From the NCBI RefSeq assembly GCF_038051925.1, contig NZ_CP150634.1, positions 4,038,300 through 4,102,299 of the forward strand: DNA of 64,000 nt, read 5' to 3'. A model generated the notes under the pieces. It was not told the origin of the DNA. It made no database searches and saw only the letters and a program-made list of their open reading frames with translations. A program made the translations under genes and the position numbers. Origin of the DNA: Methylotuvimicrobium sp. KM2. GTDB taxonomy: Bacteria; Pseudomonadota; Gammaproteobacteria; Methylococcales; Methylomonadaceae. Numbering within the stretch: position 1 is the stretch's first letter; every line of letters starts with the position of its first letter. Shown piece after piece: positions 26,460 through 35,571 of the stretch.

Positions 26460-26918
26460 ATGAACTACTGGTTAATGAAATCCGAACCTAACGAGTTCGG
26501 TATCGACGATTTATTCAACAGACCCCATCAAACCGAACCTTGGGACGGCGTCAGAAACTACCAAGCCAGAAACATGATGCGCGATCAAATGAAGATCGGC
26601 GACTTGGCTTTCTTTTATCATTCCAACTGCGATATCCCCGGCATCGTCGGCATCATGAAAATTAGACGCGAAGGCTACCCCGACCATTTCGCTTTCGACC
26701 CCGACGACAAACACTTCGACCCAAAAAGCTCGCCCGAAAATCCGCGCTGGTTCATGGTCGATGTTCAATTCGTAAAAAAACTATCCCGAACGATCTCGTT
26801 GCAAGAACTGAAACAACACCCAGAATTGGAAGACCTCGCGCTAGTCAGACGCGGCAACCGCCTATCGATTATGCCGGTTTCGAAAGCGCAATGGGATTTC
26901 ATACTGGGGCTTGAGTGA
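26460..26918 (+). CDS. EVE domain protein
   Basis: The start is ATG 26460 (MNYWLMKSEP), giving 152 residues. This is a complete EVE domain: YWLMKSEPNEFGIDDL, WDGVRNYQARNMMRD, GDLAFFYHSN and the C-terminal SIMPVSKAQW are family hallmarks. EVE domains have a PUA-like fold and bind modified bases in DNA or RNA. In E. coli the slot after 6S RNA is held by ygfA; here the EVE gene takes it, only 22 bp after the RNA, so read-through from the 6S promoter is possible. Confidence 0.93.
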   Translation: MNYWLMKSEPNEFGIDDLFNRPHQTEPWDGVRNYQARNMMRDQMKIGDLAFFYHSNCDIPGIVGIMKIRREGYPDHFAFDPDDKHFDPKSSPENPRWFMVDVQFVKKLSRTISLQELKQHPELEDLALVRRGNRLSIMPVSKAQWDFILGLE

Positions 26919-26956
26919 AACGATAGTATTTGATTTATGCTGGCATAAAAGATAGG

Positions 26957-27110
26957 GGCTCACGCGAAGGCGCAAAGACGCGAAGAGATATGAATATGCT
27001 GCTATCACACCCTGACATATCAGCAATGATAATCGTGTTATTTGCAGGTACTTTAATCTTTCTTAAAGTCCTTCGCATCACGCGAAGACGCTAAGCCGCG
27101 AAGGAATAAG
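26957..27110 (+). repeat. CACGCGAAGG-type repeat upstream of the GxxExxY gene
   Basis: Units of the form ACGCGAAGGCGCAAAGACGC (26959 region) and ACGCGAAGACGCTAAGCCGC (27080 region) flank a segment with GCTGCTATCACACCCTGA and CGTGTTATTTGCAG. The same words recur after the gene at 27572-27834, making a direct repeat that brackets it. Confidence 0.75.
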
Positions 27111-27119
27111 GAGTCCAGT

Positions 27120-27560
27120 ATGCCTAAAACTTATCACGCAAAATCAAGAATGGATGTTGAGGAAATATCTGCGATTGTGGTGGACACGGCCCTCAAATTG
27201 CATCGCGATCTTGGGCCCGGGCTTCTGGAATCGGTTTATGAATCGGTGTTATCCAAAATGCTGGAACAACGTGGGTTGTTAGTCGAGAGACAAAAGCCGA
27301 TTCCTATTCGTTACCAGGGAGTGGAACTCGACGAAGGCTTTCGGCTGGACTTGCTAGTCAACGGTCAACTAATCGTGGAGTTGAAGTCGGTCGAAAATAT
27401 TCATCCAGTTCATCCCAAACAGCTATTGACCTATCTACGCCTAATGAACCTTCCTCTCGGCCTGCTAATCAATTTCGGCGCACCACTCCTAAAGGACGGA
27501 CTCAAGCGCATTGTCAATAACCATAAATTCGACTATTCCCCACGCAAAGGCACGATATGA
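27120..27560 (+). CDS. GxxExxY family protein (PD-(D/E)XK-like)
   Basis: This 146-residue protein carries the GxxExxY signature at G34-L-L-E37-S-V-Y40, and a nuclease-like core with D77, E87-L-K89 and QLLTYL from Q101, the arrangement of PD-(D/E)XK enzymes. Substrate and role of the family are not established. The gene sits between repeats whose units run CGCGAAGRCGC, and its first eight codons (MPKTYHAK) recur out of context at 27623. The gene and its repeats may therefore have moved or been duplicated as a unit. ATG 27120 is preceded by AAGGAATAAGGAG within the repeat region, so its ribosome binding site may be repeat-derived. Confidence 0.85.
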   Translation: MPKTYHAKSRMDVEEISAIVVDTALKLHRDLGPGLLESVYESVLSKMLEQRGLLVERQKPIPIRYQGVELDEGFRLDLLVNGQLIVELKSVENIHPVHPKQLLTYLRLMNLPLGLLINFGAPLLKDGLKRIVNNHKFDYSPRKGTI

Positions 27561-27571
27561 ACAACAATAAA

Positions 27572-27834
27572 GAATAATGAATTCGCTGCTATCACACTCT
27601 TTCGTAAAAGCAATAAACCTGTATGGCTAAAACTTATCACGCGAAGGCGCGAAGACGTGAAGAGTTAATGAATGATGAATGCGCTGCTATCACAGCCTGA
27701 TTTACTAGCAAGGTTAACGTGTTATTTGCAGACTCTTGTTTATTCTTTCCTTCGCGTTGCCGCTAAACGATCCGGTTTTGACTTTTTGCTTTTCTTAGCG
27801 TCTTCGCGCCTTCGCGTGAGGAAAAAGATCACTT
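27572..27834 (+). repeat. repeat block downstream of the GxxExxY gene, with a duplicated gene start
   Basis: The block holds GCTGCTATCACA twice, ATGGCTAAAACTTATCACGC at 27623 (a near copy of the gene start at 27120), ACGCGAAGGCGCGAAGACGT, and near 27797 the inverted form GTCTTCGCGCCTTCGCGTGA. The open frame from 27623 stops after 16 codons. It fills the 316-bp gap before pfp. Confidence 0.75.
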
Positions 27835-27876
27835 GATAAATAGCCGGGCGACGGCAGCCGCCCGACGATATGGCTT

Positions 27877-29106
27877 TTAGTGGCTAACTTCGACTCGCGC
27901 GCCTTTACTTTGCCCGATTCCGCCAAGCATTTGCACGAACCAAGGCGTGTCGATATCGAACGGTTTGCCGCCTTTGATGCGCGGGAATTCGATCGCACGC
28001 AAGACGTTGCCGTTGTCTTCGTCGTGACCGATGACCCCGGACTCGCGGCGTAATGCGCATTCGACCGCTAGATCGGCGCAGGATTTGATCAAACGGATAT
28101 CATCGACGTTCGAGGCCGAAGCTCGCGAGAAATAACCCGATTTTTGAATCAAGGTTTTTTCGGCACCGATCATTTCGGCGAATTGCTCGCCGAACCATTT
28201 GCCCGGATTGACCGCATCGAGCTTGATGTGACCGAACGCATCGCGCGGAACTTCTTGGCCCTTGGACTGCATTTCGGCGACGATCGCATCGACACCAGCG
28301 CCTTCCGATACGAAAATATTGACGCAATCGACTTTATCCATCACTTCGCGCAAGCGCTTCGCTTCGGCTGCCAGGTCGATTTCCATTTCGGGAACAAAGA
28401 CCCCGTGAACTTCGTATGCCGCACGATCGAGACCGATTTCAGGCAGCCATTCGGAGCGATCCAACAATTTACGGTATTCCATTGCGGTTGCGGCAGTCAG
28501 CCATCCGCAATTGCGGCCCATGACTTCATGAACAATCAGCATGCGCGGATTGGCGTTATACTCGGCCACGACATTTTGGAAATAATGAGCGCCTTGCTCC
28601 GCCGCAGTCCATGCGCCCAAAGATTGTTTAATCGGGAAAACATCGTTGTCGATCGTTTTCGGCAACCCGATAACCGTCAATCCGTAATCGTTTTTCGCCA
28701 AGAAGGCCGCCAAATCGGCTGCCGCGGTATTGGTGTCGTCGCCGCCGATCGTATGCAGGACATCGACGCCGTCTTTGACTAATTGATCGGCCGCGACTTT
28801 TTGCGGATCCTGGCCTTCTTGAACCAATCCGCGCTTGATGCAGTCTTTGACGTTGGTCAGTTTGACTCGGCTGTTGCCGATCGGCGAGCCGCCGAACTTA
28901 TGCAGCAACGCGGCGTTTTCGCGGATCTTCGGGGTCACGGCGTAAGAATCACCGAGCAATAAACCTTTGTAACCGCTACGGTAGCAGATGATCTCGATCG
29001 AAGGGTCGATTTCGGAGTAACGCTCGATGAGACTGCCAATGGCTGAACTAAGGCAAGGCGCTAAACCGCCTGCGGTGAGAATTGCGACTTTTTTTGGTTT
29101 GTTCAT
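27877..29106 (-). CDS. pfp: pyrophosphate-dependent 6-phosphofructokinase
   Basis: This 409-residue enzyme interconverts fructose 6-phosphate and fructose 1,6-bisphosphate with PPi as phosphoryl donor. The donor specificity is read from GGDDT (121-125), where the second Asp replaces the Gly of ATP enzymes, and from PKTIDND (149-155), where Lys replaces Gly; the TIDND catalytic Asp is kept. The reversible PPi enzyme is characteristic of methanotrophs with the ribulose monophosphate pathway and may also act on sedoheptulose phosphates there, a role not provable from sequence. It is a single-gene unit bounded by repeats on both sides. Confidence 0.92.
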   Translation of the reverse strand: MNKPKKVAILTAGGLAPCLSSAIGSLIERYSEIDPSIEIICYRSGYKGLLLGDSYAVTPKIRENAALLHKFGGSPIGNSRVKLTNVKDCIKRGLVQEGQDPQKVAADQLVKDGVDVLHTIGGDDTNTAAADLAAFLAKNDYGLTVIGLPKTIDNDVFPIKQSLGAWTAAEQGAHYFQNVVAEYNANPRMLIVHEVMGRNCGWLTAATAMEYRKLLDRSEWLPEIGLDRAAYEVHGVFVPEMEIDLAAEAKRLREVMDKVDCVNIFVSEGAGVDAIVAEMQSKGQEVPRDAFGHIKLDAVNPGKWFGEQFAEMIGAEKTLIQKSGYFSRASASNVDDIRLIKSCADLAVECALRRESGVIGHDEDNGNVLRAIEFPRIKGGKPFDIDTPWFVQMLGGIGQSKGARVEVSH

Positions 29107-29286
29107 GAGATTTAAGCTTTATGGTTATAAAAATTGTTTCGTTGTGTAAACGCGGAAATCACTTTCTCCGCTTTTTAACCCGGCTCATGCCGTTTGGCGA
29201 TTTAAATGACGATGCGCTTAAAGATAGAGCCTGAATTGGTTGACGTTGAATTTTAGCATAATCGGAACAATTCGCTGCCGTCGATT

Positions 29287-29563
29287 TATACTCATCGTAG
29301 ATGAAAATCCGGCCTCGGGGTGCCCGTTAAAGGACGCCGTAAACCCAGCACCTAAATTCCATAGCCTATTGGCCATGATTGATTACATAGATAATTTAGG
29401 TGCTGGGTAAATACGTCCATGTAGGCTCTATGCCAGCTCCATGCTGGCAAAGCCTTTATGAACGCTATGGATGGCGTGAATGTCGATTTTGCAGGAGCAA
29501 AAATCGACCTAGCACCCCGAGACCTCCTCCGGCACTGCCGAAATTTGAAGTGCGAAAGGTATA
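29287..29563 (+). mobile_element. MITE-like element with TATAC ends, copy B
   Basis: This 277-bp copy is the longest. It starts TATACTCATCGTAGATG and ends TTGAAGTGCGAAAGGTATA. The inner palindrome is CCCAGCACCTAAATT against AATTTAGGTGCTGGG; the outer arms are CCTCGGGGTGC near 29315 and GCACCCCGAG near 29512, which differ from those of copy A but still pair. It fills much of the gap 29107-29705; no gene is seen in the remainder. Confidence 0.7.
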
Positions 29564-29705
29564 AACCTCTAATACCTGAAAATGACCGCGATACAAGTTC
29601 CTGAGAGCCGATTTTTAGGACAGGCCGCTCAATTTCGGCGAAAATAGAAACCAATTCTTAACTCTATTCATTAACCTGCCTCCATCTTTCGGATCATCCG
29701 ACCTT

Positions 29706-30509
29706 ATGCGTAAATACCAGGGACAATTAGTTCACCAAAGCTTCGATGAAGAAGGCATCATCGAAATTGTCGAATCGGAAGGCGTCCGCGCCTTGCATTT
29801 CGGCTCGTCTTCACGGCAAAGCAGCATGTTGCTGACCGATCCGGACCAATTGCATTCGCTGTATGCCCGCGCGATGATGGCCTGGCTGTTGTTTAAAGAC
29901 GCCCCCGGCGATGTATTGATGATAGGCTTAGGCGGCGGATCTTTGGCAAAGTTTTTACTGCAACGTTTCGAAGACTGTAAAATAAAGGTCGTGGAATACC
30001 GGCGCGGCGTCGTCAAAATCGCACGCAGCCATTTCGACTTACCGCTCGATTCGCGTCTGAAAATAAAAATCGGCGACGGCGGGCACTATATTCGCCAAAA
30101 GAGTCTAACGGCATCGGAAAGCTACGATTTATTGATGATCGATGCGTTCGATCATGAAGGCATGTCCGATTCAATCGGCGGCGAAGCGTTTTTCGACGGC
30201 TGCAAGAATTTGCTGAATCCGGACGGCATGCTAACCATCAATTTATGGGGCACCGACAAAGCGCTGTTTCAGGATGTCGCCTGGCACTTAGGCCGGGTTT
30301 TCGACTGGCGCCTATTGTTTCTGCCGGTACGCGGGAGGGGCAATGTCATCGGCTTTGCTTTTAACGACCCCATGCCCTTGCCGACTCAAAAAGAACTTCG
30401 AGGCCGCATGCAACTTCTGGAAAACAAATACCACCTGGAATTCCCCGTTTTTTTGCAAGATTTAAAGCGTAACAACCGTACTTTATTCAACCGGATTATC
30501 AAACCATGA
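29706..30509 (+). CDS. spermidine synthase-like SAM-binding protein
   Basis: This 267-residue protein has the aminopropyltransferase/methyltransferase fold: the SAM-site loop LMIGLGGGSLAKFL near residue 80, an acidic second strand VVEYRRG, and the IDAF motif near 142. The N-terminal beta region (about 1-45) is short. It is related to spermidine synthase, but without the usual partner speD and with a weak polyamine-site motif the true substrate is open. It overlaps the YgiQ gene by four bases, so the two are co-translated. Confidence 0.7.
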   Translation: MRKYQGQLVHQSFDEEGIIEIVESEGVRALHFGSSSRQSSMLLTDPDQLHSLYARAMMAWLLFKDAPGDVLMIGLGGGSLAKFLLQRFEDCKIKVVEYRRGVVKIARSHFDLPLDSRLKIKIGDGGHYIRQKSLTASESYDLLMIDAFDHEGMSDSIGGEAFFDGCKNLLNPDGMLTINLWGTDKALFQDVAWHLGRVFDWRLLFLPVRGRGNVIGFAFNDPMPLPTQKELRGRMQLLENKYHLEFPVFLQDLKRNNRTLFNRIIKP

Positions 30510-32641
30510 TTGCTCCCGCTATGCCTAGCGCGCCGAATCTTTTCGGCTACCGCAAATACTGGGCGCACCGTTTCGGAACGGCGCCCGAATTACCGATGAC
30601 TCGCGCCGAAATGGACGAACTCGGCTGGGATTCGTGCGACGTTATTCTAGTCACCGGCGACGCCTATATCGACCATCCGAGCTTCGGCATGGCGCTGATC
30701 GGCAGACTCCTCGAAGCACACGGTTTTCGGGTCGGTATTATTTCGCAGCCGGACTGGACTAGCGCGGAAGATTTCAAACGCCTGGGCGCACCCAATCTTT
30801 TTTTTGGCGTGACCGGCGGCAACATGGATTCGATGGTCAACCGCTACACGTCGGACAAAAAGATCCGCTCTAACGATGCTTATACGGCAGGCGGCGAAGC
30901 AGGCAAACGACCTGATCGCGCGGTCAACGTGTATTCGCACCGCTGCCGCGAAGCTTTCAAAAATGTTCCGATCGTCATTGGCGGGATCGAGGCGAGCCTA
31001 CGCCGAATTTCGCATTACGATTATTGGTCGGACAAGGTCAAAAAATCGGTCTTGCTCGACTCGAAAGCCGACCTATTGGTGTACGGCAATGCCGAACGGC
31101 AAGTCGTCGAGATCGCGCATCGGCTGGCAGGCGGCGAAGCCATCGCCGATTTGCAATTCATTCGCGGTACCGCGCATTTCGTCAAACAAATCCCCGAAGG
31201 CTGGCTCGAAAAAGATTCGACCGATGTCGACATTCCGGGCCATGTCGCGCCGCCCGCAAACCCTTATCAAGAAGAACCCGCCTGCGACAGCAAGCCGACC
31301 GGCAATGTGATCCGTTTCGAGCGACGCATCCGCAACGACAAACGCGCGCAAACCGTCATTCGTCTGCCGGCCTATGAGGCCGTCAAAGACGACACCATTC
31401 TTTACGCCCATGCATCCCGAGTGATGCACGGCGAAACCAACCCGGGCAACGCGCGCGCGTTGATTCAACAGCACGGCAACCGATTACTCTGGGTCAATCC
31501 GCCGCCGACCCCGCTCAGCACGCAGGAAATGGACGGTGTGTTCGACCTCCCCTATTCGCGCCTGCCGCATAAACGTTACGGCGATGCGAACATTCCCGCG
31601 TTCGAGATGATTCAACACTCGGTCAATATCATGCGCGGCTGCTTCGGCGGCTGTACATTCTGTTCGATCACCGAACACGAGGGGCGCATCATACAAAGCC
31701 GCTCCGAAGATTCGATCATCCGTGAGATCGAGGCGATCCGCGACACCTCGCCGAATTTCACCGGACACATTTCCGACCTGGGCGGGCCGACCGCGAACAT
31801 GTACCGTCTAGCCTGCAAGGACCCGAAGATCGAAGCGGCCTGCCGCAAGCCGTCGTGCGTCTTTCCCGGCATTTGCGACAATCTGAATACCGACCATTCC
31901 CATTTGATCAAATTATACCGACGCGCCCGCGCACTGCCCGGCATCAAGAAAATCTTCATCGCATCGGGACTGCGCTACGATTTGGCCGTCGAATCGCCGG
32001 AATACGTCAAGGAATTGGTCACGCACCATGTCGGCGGTTATCTTAAAATCGCGCCGGAACACACCGAACAAGGTCCGTTGTCGCTTATGATGAAACCGGG
32101 CATCGGCACTTACGACCGTTTCAAGCAAATGTTCGATAAATATTCAAAGGAAGCCGGCAAGGAGCAGTATCTGATCCCCTATTTCATCGCCGCGCACCCG
32201 GGCACGACCGACGAAGACATGCTGAATCTCGCACTCTGGCTCAAACGCAACGGTTTCCGAGCCGACCAGGTTCAAGCGTTTCTGCCGTCGCCGATGGCGA
32301 TCGCGACCGCGATGTATCACTCCGGCAAGGACACACTGCACAAAATCGGCCGCAAGGCACCGGATATTTCGATTCCGAGAAGCGTCAAGCAACGCCGCTT
32401 GCATAAGGCTTTTTTGCGCTATCACGATCCGAAAAACTGGCCGCTGCTACGCGAGGCTTTGAAAAACATGGGGAGAGCCGATTTGATCGGCAACGGTAAA
32501 AAGCATCTGGTACCGACGTTTCAGCCGAAAGGCACCGTCGACACCGCACCCGCTAAGACGCAGCGATTTAAAACCAAGCATACCGGCTTCGGCATTAAAC
32601 AACGCAAGCAACCGGGCCGGAGAACCGCCAAGCCACGTTAA
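30506..32641 (+). CDS. YgiQ family radical SAM protein (UPF0313)
   Basis: This 711-residue protein has the YgiQ N-terminal cobalamin-binding-like region (YWAHRFGTAP, SFGMALIGRLLEAHGF), the radical SAM cluster motif C-x3-C-x2-C in RGCFGGCTFCS near residue 380, and a C-terminal basic tail (KTKHTGFGIKQR and following). Family members are about 700-760 residues, so it is full length. The reaction is not known. It is coupled to the aminopropyltransferase-like gene upstream. Confidence 0.92.
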   Translation: MIAPAMPSAPNLFGYRKYWAHRFGTAPELPMTRAEMDELGWDSCDVILVTGDAYIDHPSFGMALIGRLLEAHGFRVGIISQPDWTSAEDFKRLGAPNLFFGVTGGNMDSMVNRYTSDKKIRSNDAYTAGGEAGKRPDRAVNVYSHRCREAFKNVPIVIGGIEASLRRISHYDYWSDKVKKSVLLDSKADLLVYGNAERQVVEIAHRLAGGEAIADLQFIRGTAHFVKQIPEGWLEKDSTDVDIPGHVAPPANPYQEEPACDSKPTGNVIRFERRIRNDKRAQTVIRLPAYEAVKDDTILYAHASRVMHGETNPGNARALIQQHGNRLLWVNPPPTPLSTQEMDGVFDLPYSRLPHKRYGDANIPAFEMIQHSVNIMRGCFGGCTFCSITEHEGRIIQSRSEDSIIREIEAIRDTSPNFTGHISDLGGPTANMYRLACKDPKIEAACRKPSCVFPGICDNLNTDHSHLIKLYRRARALPGIKKIFIASGLRYDLAVESPEYVKELVTHHVGGYLKIAPEHTEQGPLSLMMKPGIGTYDRFKQMFDKYSKEAGKEQYLIPYFIAAHPGTTDEDMLNLALWLKRNGFRADQVQAFLPSPMAIATAMYHSGKDTLHKIGRKAPDISIPRSVKQRRLHKAFLRYHDPKNWPLLREALKNMGRADLIGNGKKHLVPTFQPKGTVDTAPAKTQRFKTKHTGFGIKQRKQPGRRTAKPR

Positions 32642-32676
32642 AAGGGTGCTGATTTCAAAAAATGTCATTTATTTTC

Positions 32677-32975
32677 TACCATGAAGAGCATGAAGGACTT
32701 GAAGATACAGCGTTTTCAATTTAAATGCGTTACTCACCCTTAACAGCCTATGTCATCATTATTGCCCCTGGAGTGCGGGCTTTACCTACCTGCGCAGACG
32801 AAGCCAGCACTCCGGTCCCGCCATTGTTTTGATATTTTTAGTCATTAACGGGACTTGAAAACGCTGTATTACTACATTGAATTTATCTATTGATTCAGTT
32901 CATCTATGATATTGGGACAGTTCATAAAGCACTCAATTCTCTTCCCTTCATTATCTTCATGCCCTTCATGGTAAT
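32677..32975. repeat. spaced inverted repeat of the ACCATGAAG family, copy 3
   Basis: Left arm TACCATGAAGAGCATGAAGG, right arm CTTCATGCCCTTCATGGTA, about 260 bp apart, filling most of the gap between the YgiQ gene and the porin gene. The sequence between the arms contains a smaller palindromic stretch (GGAGTGCGGGC ... GCCAGCACTCC) and no gene. Confidence 0.6.
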
Positions 32976-33015
32976 AAAAAACAAGCTATAAACATTGTGC
33001 TGGATCAGCACCCCG

Positions 33016-34422
33016 TTAAAAGTTATACAAAGCCCTGAAATAAATCATGTCGAAACCGCCTTGACTGCCGTTTTCGAGATCGCGGCGGTAGCGCATGTAC
33101 TCCAATCCGAACAAGGCGTCTTCGATCGGCATCCAAAACAAATTGGCTTGCCATGACCCGACCCGCTTATTGGCGGTACCTGGCGTTCTCGGGTTATTAT
33201 CGGTCGCCGCCATCGAATACAGCACGGTAGACCGCCATTCCGGACTCCACCAATGCCGGTAAGCCGCATAAGCGCCCCAACTCGTCTGCAGATCGATTTC
33301 ACCCCTTGTATTAATAGTCGCATCGCTGAAGGTATTGGCGGCCACATAACGACCCAAGCCGCTACCGTAAACGTAACCCAAACGGATATCGTCCTTATTC
33401 CAGGTTTTGATCAGCGCCGAACCACTGGTCGACCAACTCAGTTTAGAATCGGTATTGTCGAGCTGCAAGCCATTGCTCAAGGTCGTTTTATCCTGCCGGA
33501 TATCGCGCAACATTAGCGCCATCGTCGCCGAACCCCAGTCGGCTTGATGCCGGATACGCCCAACCAAATCCGGCCAGCGATCGTCGGAAGGCAGCACCTG
33601 CCTGCCCCAAGGATCGGTTAGCGTCGTTTCGGGATTTTCGACCGAAACATCATAGGAAAGCCAACCGCCATGCGAGCTCCAGCGAATCTGAGGCTGACGA
33701 ATGAAGCCCATGATGGTCGGGTCGACGATGACGTCCGCGGTCTCGTTCAATTGAAACGCGGACCAAGTCTGTCCGACCGTCAAACCGTCCAATTGAAAAT
33801 AGGCATGGCGCAAACGTATCTGATGCGAATTAGTCAGAATTTCGTTTCCTGGGGTTCCGGCGAAGTCGGTTTCAACCAATGCTCGGAGTATGCCGAAACG
33901 AGTAGGCGTTCGGCTTTTAATCCAGAGCCGGGTCTCGCGGAGATGACTATTAAATTGACCGTTCTTTCCGGAACCATCGAGCGGCGCCTCGTAAGTTCTT
34001 CGCAATGGGGTATCGGGCCACATTTGAAAAGCATCCAATGTCAAGCGTCCGCCGACCGTCAACTCCGTATCCAAGGCTTTCAGCTCCAACAGGCCATCGC
34101 CCTCCTGCGTCGTTTTTTCTCCGGCAACATCGACGACACCGGTCGCCAAGGTTTCCGTTGCACTTTCGATTGACATTGAATCGACTGATTCAACGGGGCT
34201 TTCAATTGAGATAGGAGTTTGTTGCCGAGCCTCTAGCTTGGCTTCCAAATATTCCAGACGCTTCATGATTTCACTGGCTTGCTGCCGCAATTGGCGAATT
34301 TCCTCTTGCGGATCGAGCTCTTCCGCGCCAGACGAATTCAATGCATGCATTGTCAGCACACCGAAAAGCCAAGCATTTGCTAAAAACCTGGAATGCTTGA
34401 CCCGTAAAATTCCATGCCGCAT
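33016..34422 (-). CDS. DcaP-like outer-membrane porin
   Basis: This 468-residue protein starts with a signal sequence, then a short coiled coil (about 40-65, EIRQLRQQASEIMKRLEYLE), a variable Ser/Glu-rich linker and a beta-barrel domain (about 115-468) opening with LTVGGRLTLDAF and ending in Phe (ALYNF), as outer-membrane barrels do. The coiled coil plus barrel is the DcaP trimeric channel plan, used for organic acids and similar small anions. The ligand is not known. It is 15 bp downstream of the cytochrome lipoprotein gene in the same direction, so the two probably share a transcript. Confidence 0.82.
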   Translation of the reverse strand: MRHGILRVKHSRFLANAWLFGVLTMHALNSSGAEELDPQEEIRQLRQQASEIMKRLEYLEAKLEARQQTPISIESPVESVDSMSIESATETLATGVVDVAGEKTTQEGDGLLELKALDTELTVGGRLTLDAFQMWPDTPLRRTYEAPLDGSGKNGQFNSHLRETRLWIKSRTPTRFGILRALVETDFAGTPGNEILTNSHQIRLRHAYFQLDGLTVGQTWSAFQLNETADVIVDPTIMGFIRQPQIRWSSHGGWLSYDVSVENPETTLTDPWGRQVLPSDDRWPDLVGRIRHQADWGSATMALMLRDIRQDKTTLSNGLQLDNTDSKLSWSTSGSALIKTWNKDDIRLGYVYGSGLGRYVAANTFSDATINTRGEIDLQTSWGAYAAYRHWWSPEWRSTVLYSMAATDNNPRTPGTANKRVGSWQANLFWMPIEDALFGLEYMRYRRDLENGSQGGFDMIYFRALYNF

Positions 34423-34437
34423 CTAAATTTCCTTCGC

Positions 34438-34926
34438 TCAACGAACTTGAAAACGGCTGTGGCATTCATTGCAAGTCTCTGCGACTCGATCGAGCGAGGC
34501 ATTCAATGCTCTAATCCGGTAAGCTTTCGCCAAACGCCTAATGTCTTCGGCTTGTTCGCCTAATCGGACGGCTAACATTGAAAAAACCGCTTTCTCATCA
34601 TCATCGAGTTCAAGATAATTGTCCTTGCCGGACAAATCTCGTATGTAGCGACTTACGCTTATGATTCTGTCAGCCATTTGCAAGGCTTGCCGCCGCCGCT
34701 CGTCTTCGACCTCTAAGGCATTGAGTTTTTGATCGTAAACCTCATGGCTCATCGAACGCATCAAACTACGCAAGCAATCTCTCGCTGCCATCACCGCACA
34801 CGGATCATCGAATTGACCATGAATACCGGCTCCAGATTGCCCGGTTTGGCAAGCAGATAGCACTATCAATAACTGGACACACATGAAAGTCACCAAACGT
34901 TGGAGTCTATTTCGTTCGATGCCCAT
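34438..34926 (-). CDS. cytochrome c'/c556-type lipoprotein
   Basis: This 162-residue protein has a lipoprotein signal with lipobox LSAC (Cys26) and a four-helix-type body. A single c-heme motif, C152-N-E-C155-H156, lies seven residues from the C-terminus, the position typical of cytochrome c' and c556. It would be a membrane-tethered periplasmic heme protein, perhaps binding NO or passing electrons. It is directly upstream of the DcaP-like porin. Lipid anchoring of a c'-type cytochrome is unusual, so the call is family-level. Confidence 0.75.
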   Translation of the reverse strand: MGIERNRLQRLVTFMCVQLLIVLSACQTGQSGAGIHGQFDDPCAVMAARDCLRSLMRSMSHEVYDQKLNALEVEDERRRQALQMADRIISVSRYIRDLSGKDNYLELDDDEKAVFSMLAVRLGEQAEDIRRLAKAYRIRALNASLDRVAETCNECHSRFQVR

Positions 34927-35019
34927 CTCAGCCTCTTCTACAAAGCAGAACTCGGTTATTCAATCAACGAATCCAAAGGAATCGGCGATTATTGTTTAGG
35001 AACCGGCAATCAAACCCCT

Positions 35020-35571
35020 TCAATAAAACAACTCCAAAGCCAGCATTAATGCGTCTTCCCGCCCTTCTTGAGCAGGGTAATAATCCTTTCGGATACCGAT
35101 TTCGTTAAAACCCATTTTTTCGTATAACGCAACGGCGCCAAGATTGGAAGGACGGACTTCCAAAAAGACGGTTTCGGTTTTGTGCCATCTGGCAACCTCG
35201 ATCAGATGCGTCAACATTTTTCGGCCGATACCTTGTCCCTGCTCTTCCGGTGCGACTGAAATATTCAAAATATGCGCTTCGCCAACCGCGATAGAAACAA
35301 TGCTATAGCCCAATATTCTATCGACATCTTCACAGACCCAACAGCTGTAGCCGGCTTTGAAGCAGTCTTTAAAAACGCCTTCGCTCCATGGAAAATCGTA
35401 GTTAGTATTTTCTATCGTCAAGACTGCGCTTAAGTCTTTGCCGGTCATGCGCCGCATCCTTAACAAGTCATCCCTAGTTACCGAGTCCGGAAAGATTTTT
35501 GCGTAGAACTCACGATCGGCATCGTAGACGACAATATCTTTAAATCGTTGCAATAACTCCCGCATGTTCAA
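35020..35571 (-). CDS. rimI: ribosomal-protein-alanine N-acetyltransferase RimI
   Basis: This 183-residue GNAT enzyme acetylates the N-terminal Ala of ribosomal protein S18 in model organisms. The acetyl-CoA loop is VAPEEQGQGIGRKML near residue 124, and the C-terminal half has FLEVRPSNLGAVALYEKMGF and the RKDYYP motif. The first 37 residues form an extension beyond the normal start (about residue 40). The ATG at 35571 overlaps the uracil-DNA glycosylase stop codon by four bases, which supports the longer form. Confidence 0.9.
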   Translation of the reverse strand: MNMRELLQRFKDIVVYDADREFYAKIFPDSVTRDDLLRMRRMTGKDLSAVLTIENTNYDFPWSEGVFKDCFKAGYSCWVCEDVDRILGYSIVSIAVGEAHILNISVAPEEQGQGIGRKMLTHLIEVARWHKTETVFLEVRPSNLGAVALYEKMGFNEIGIRKDYYPAQEGREDALMLALELFY

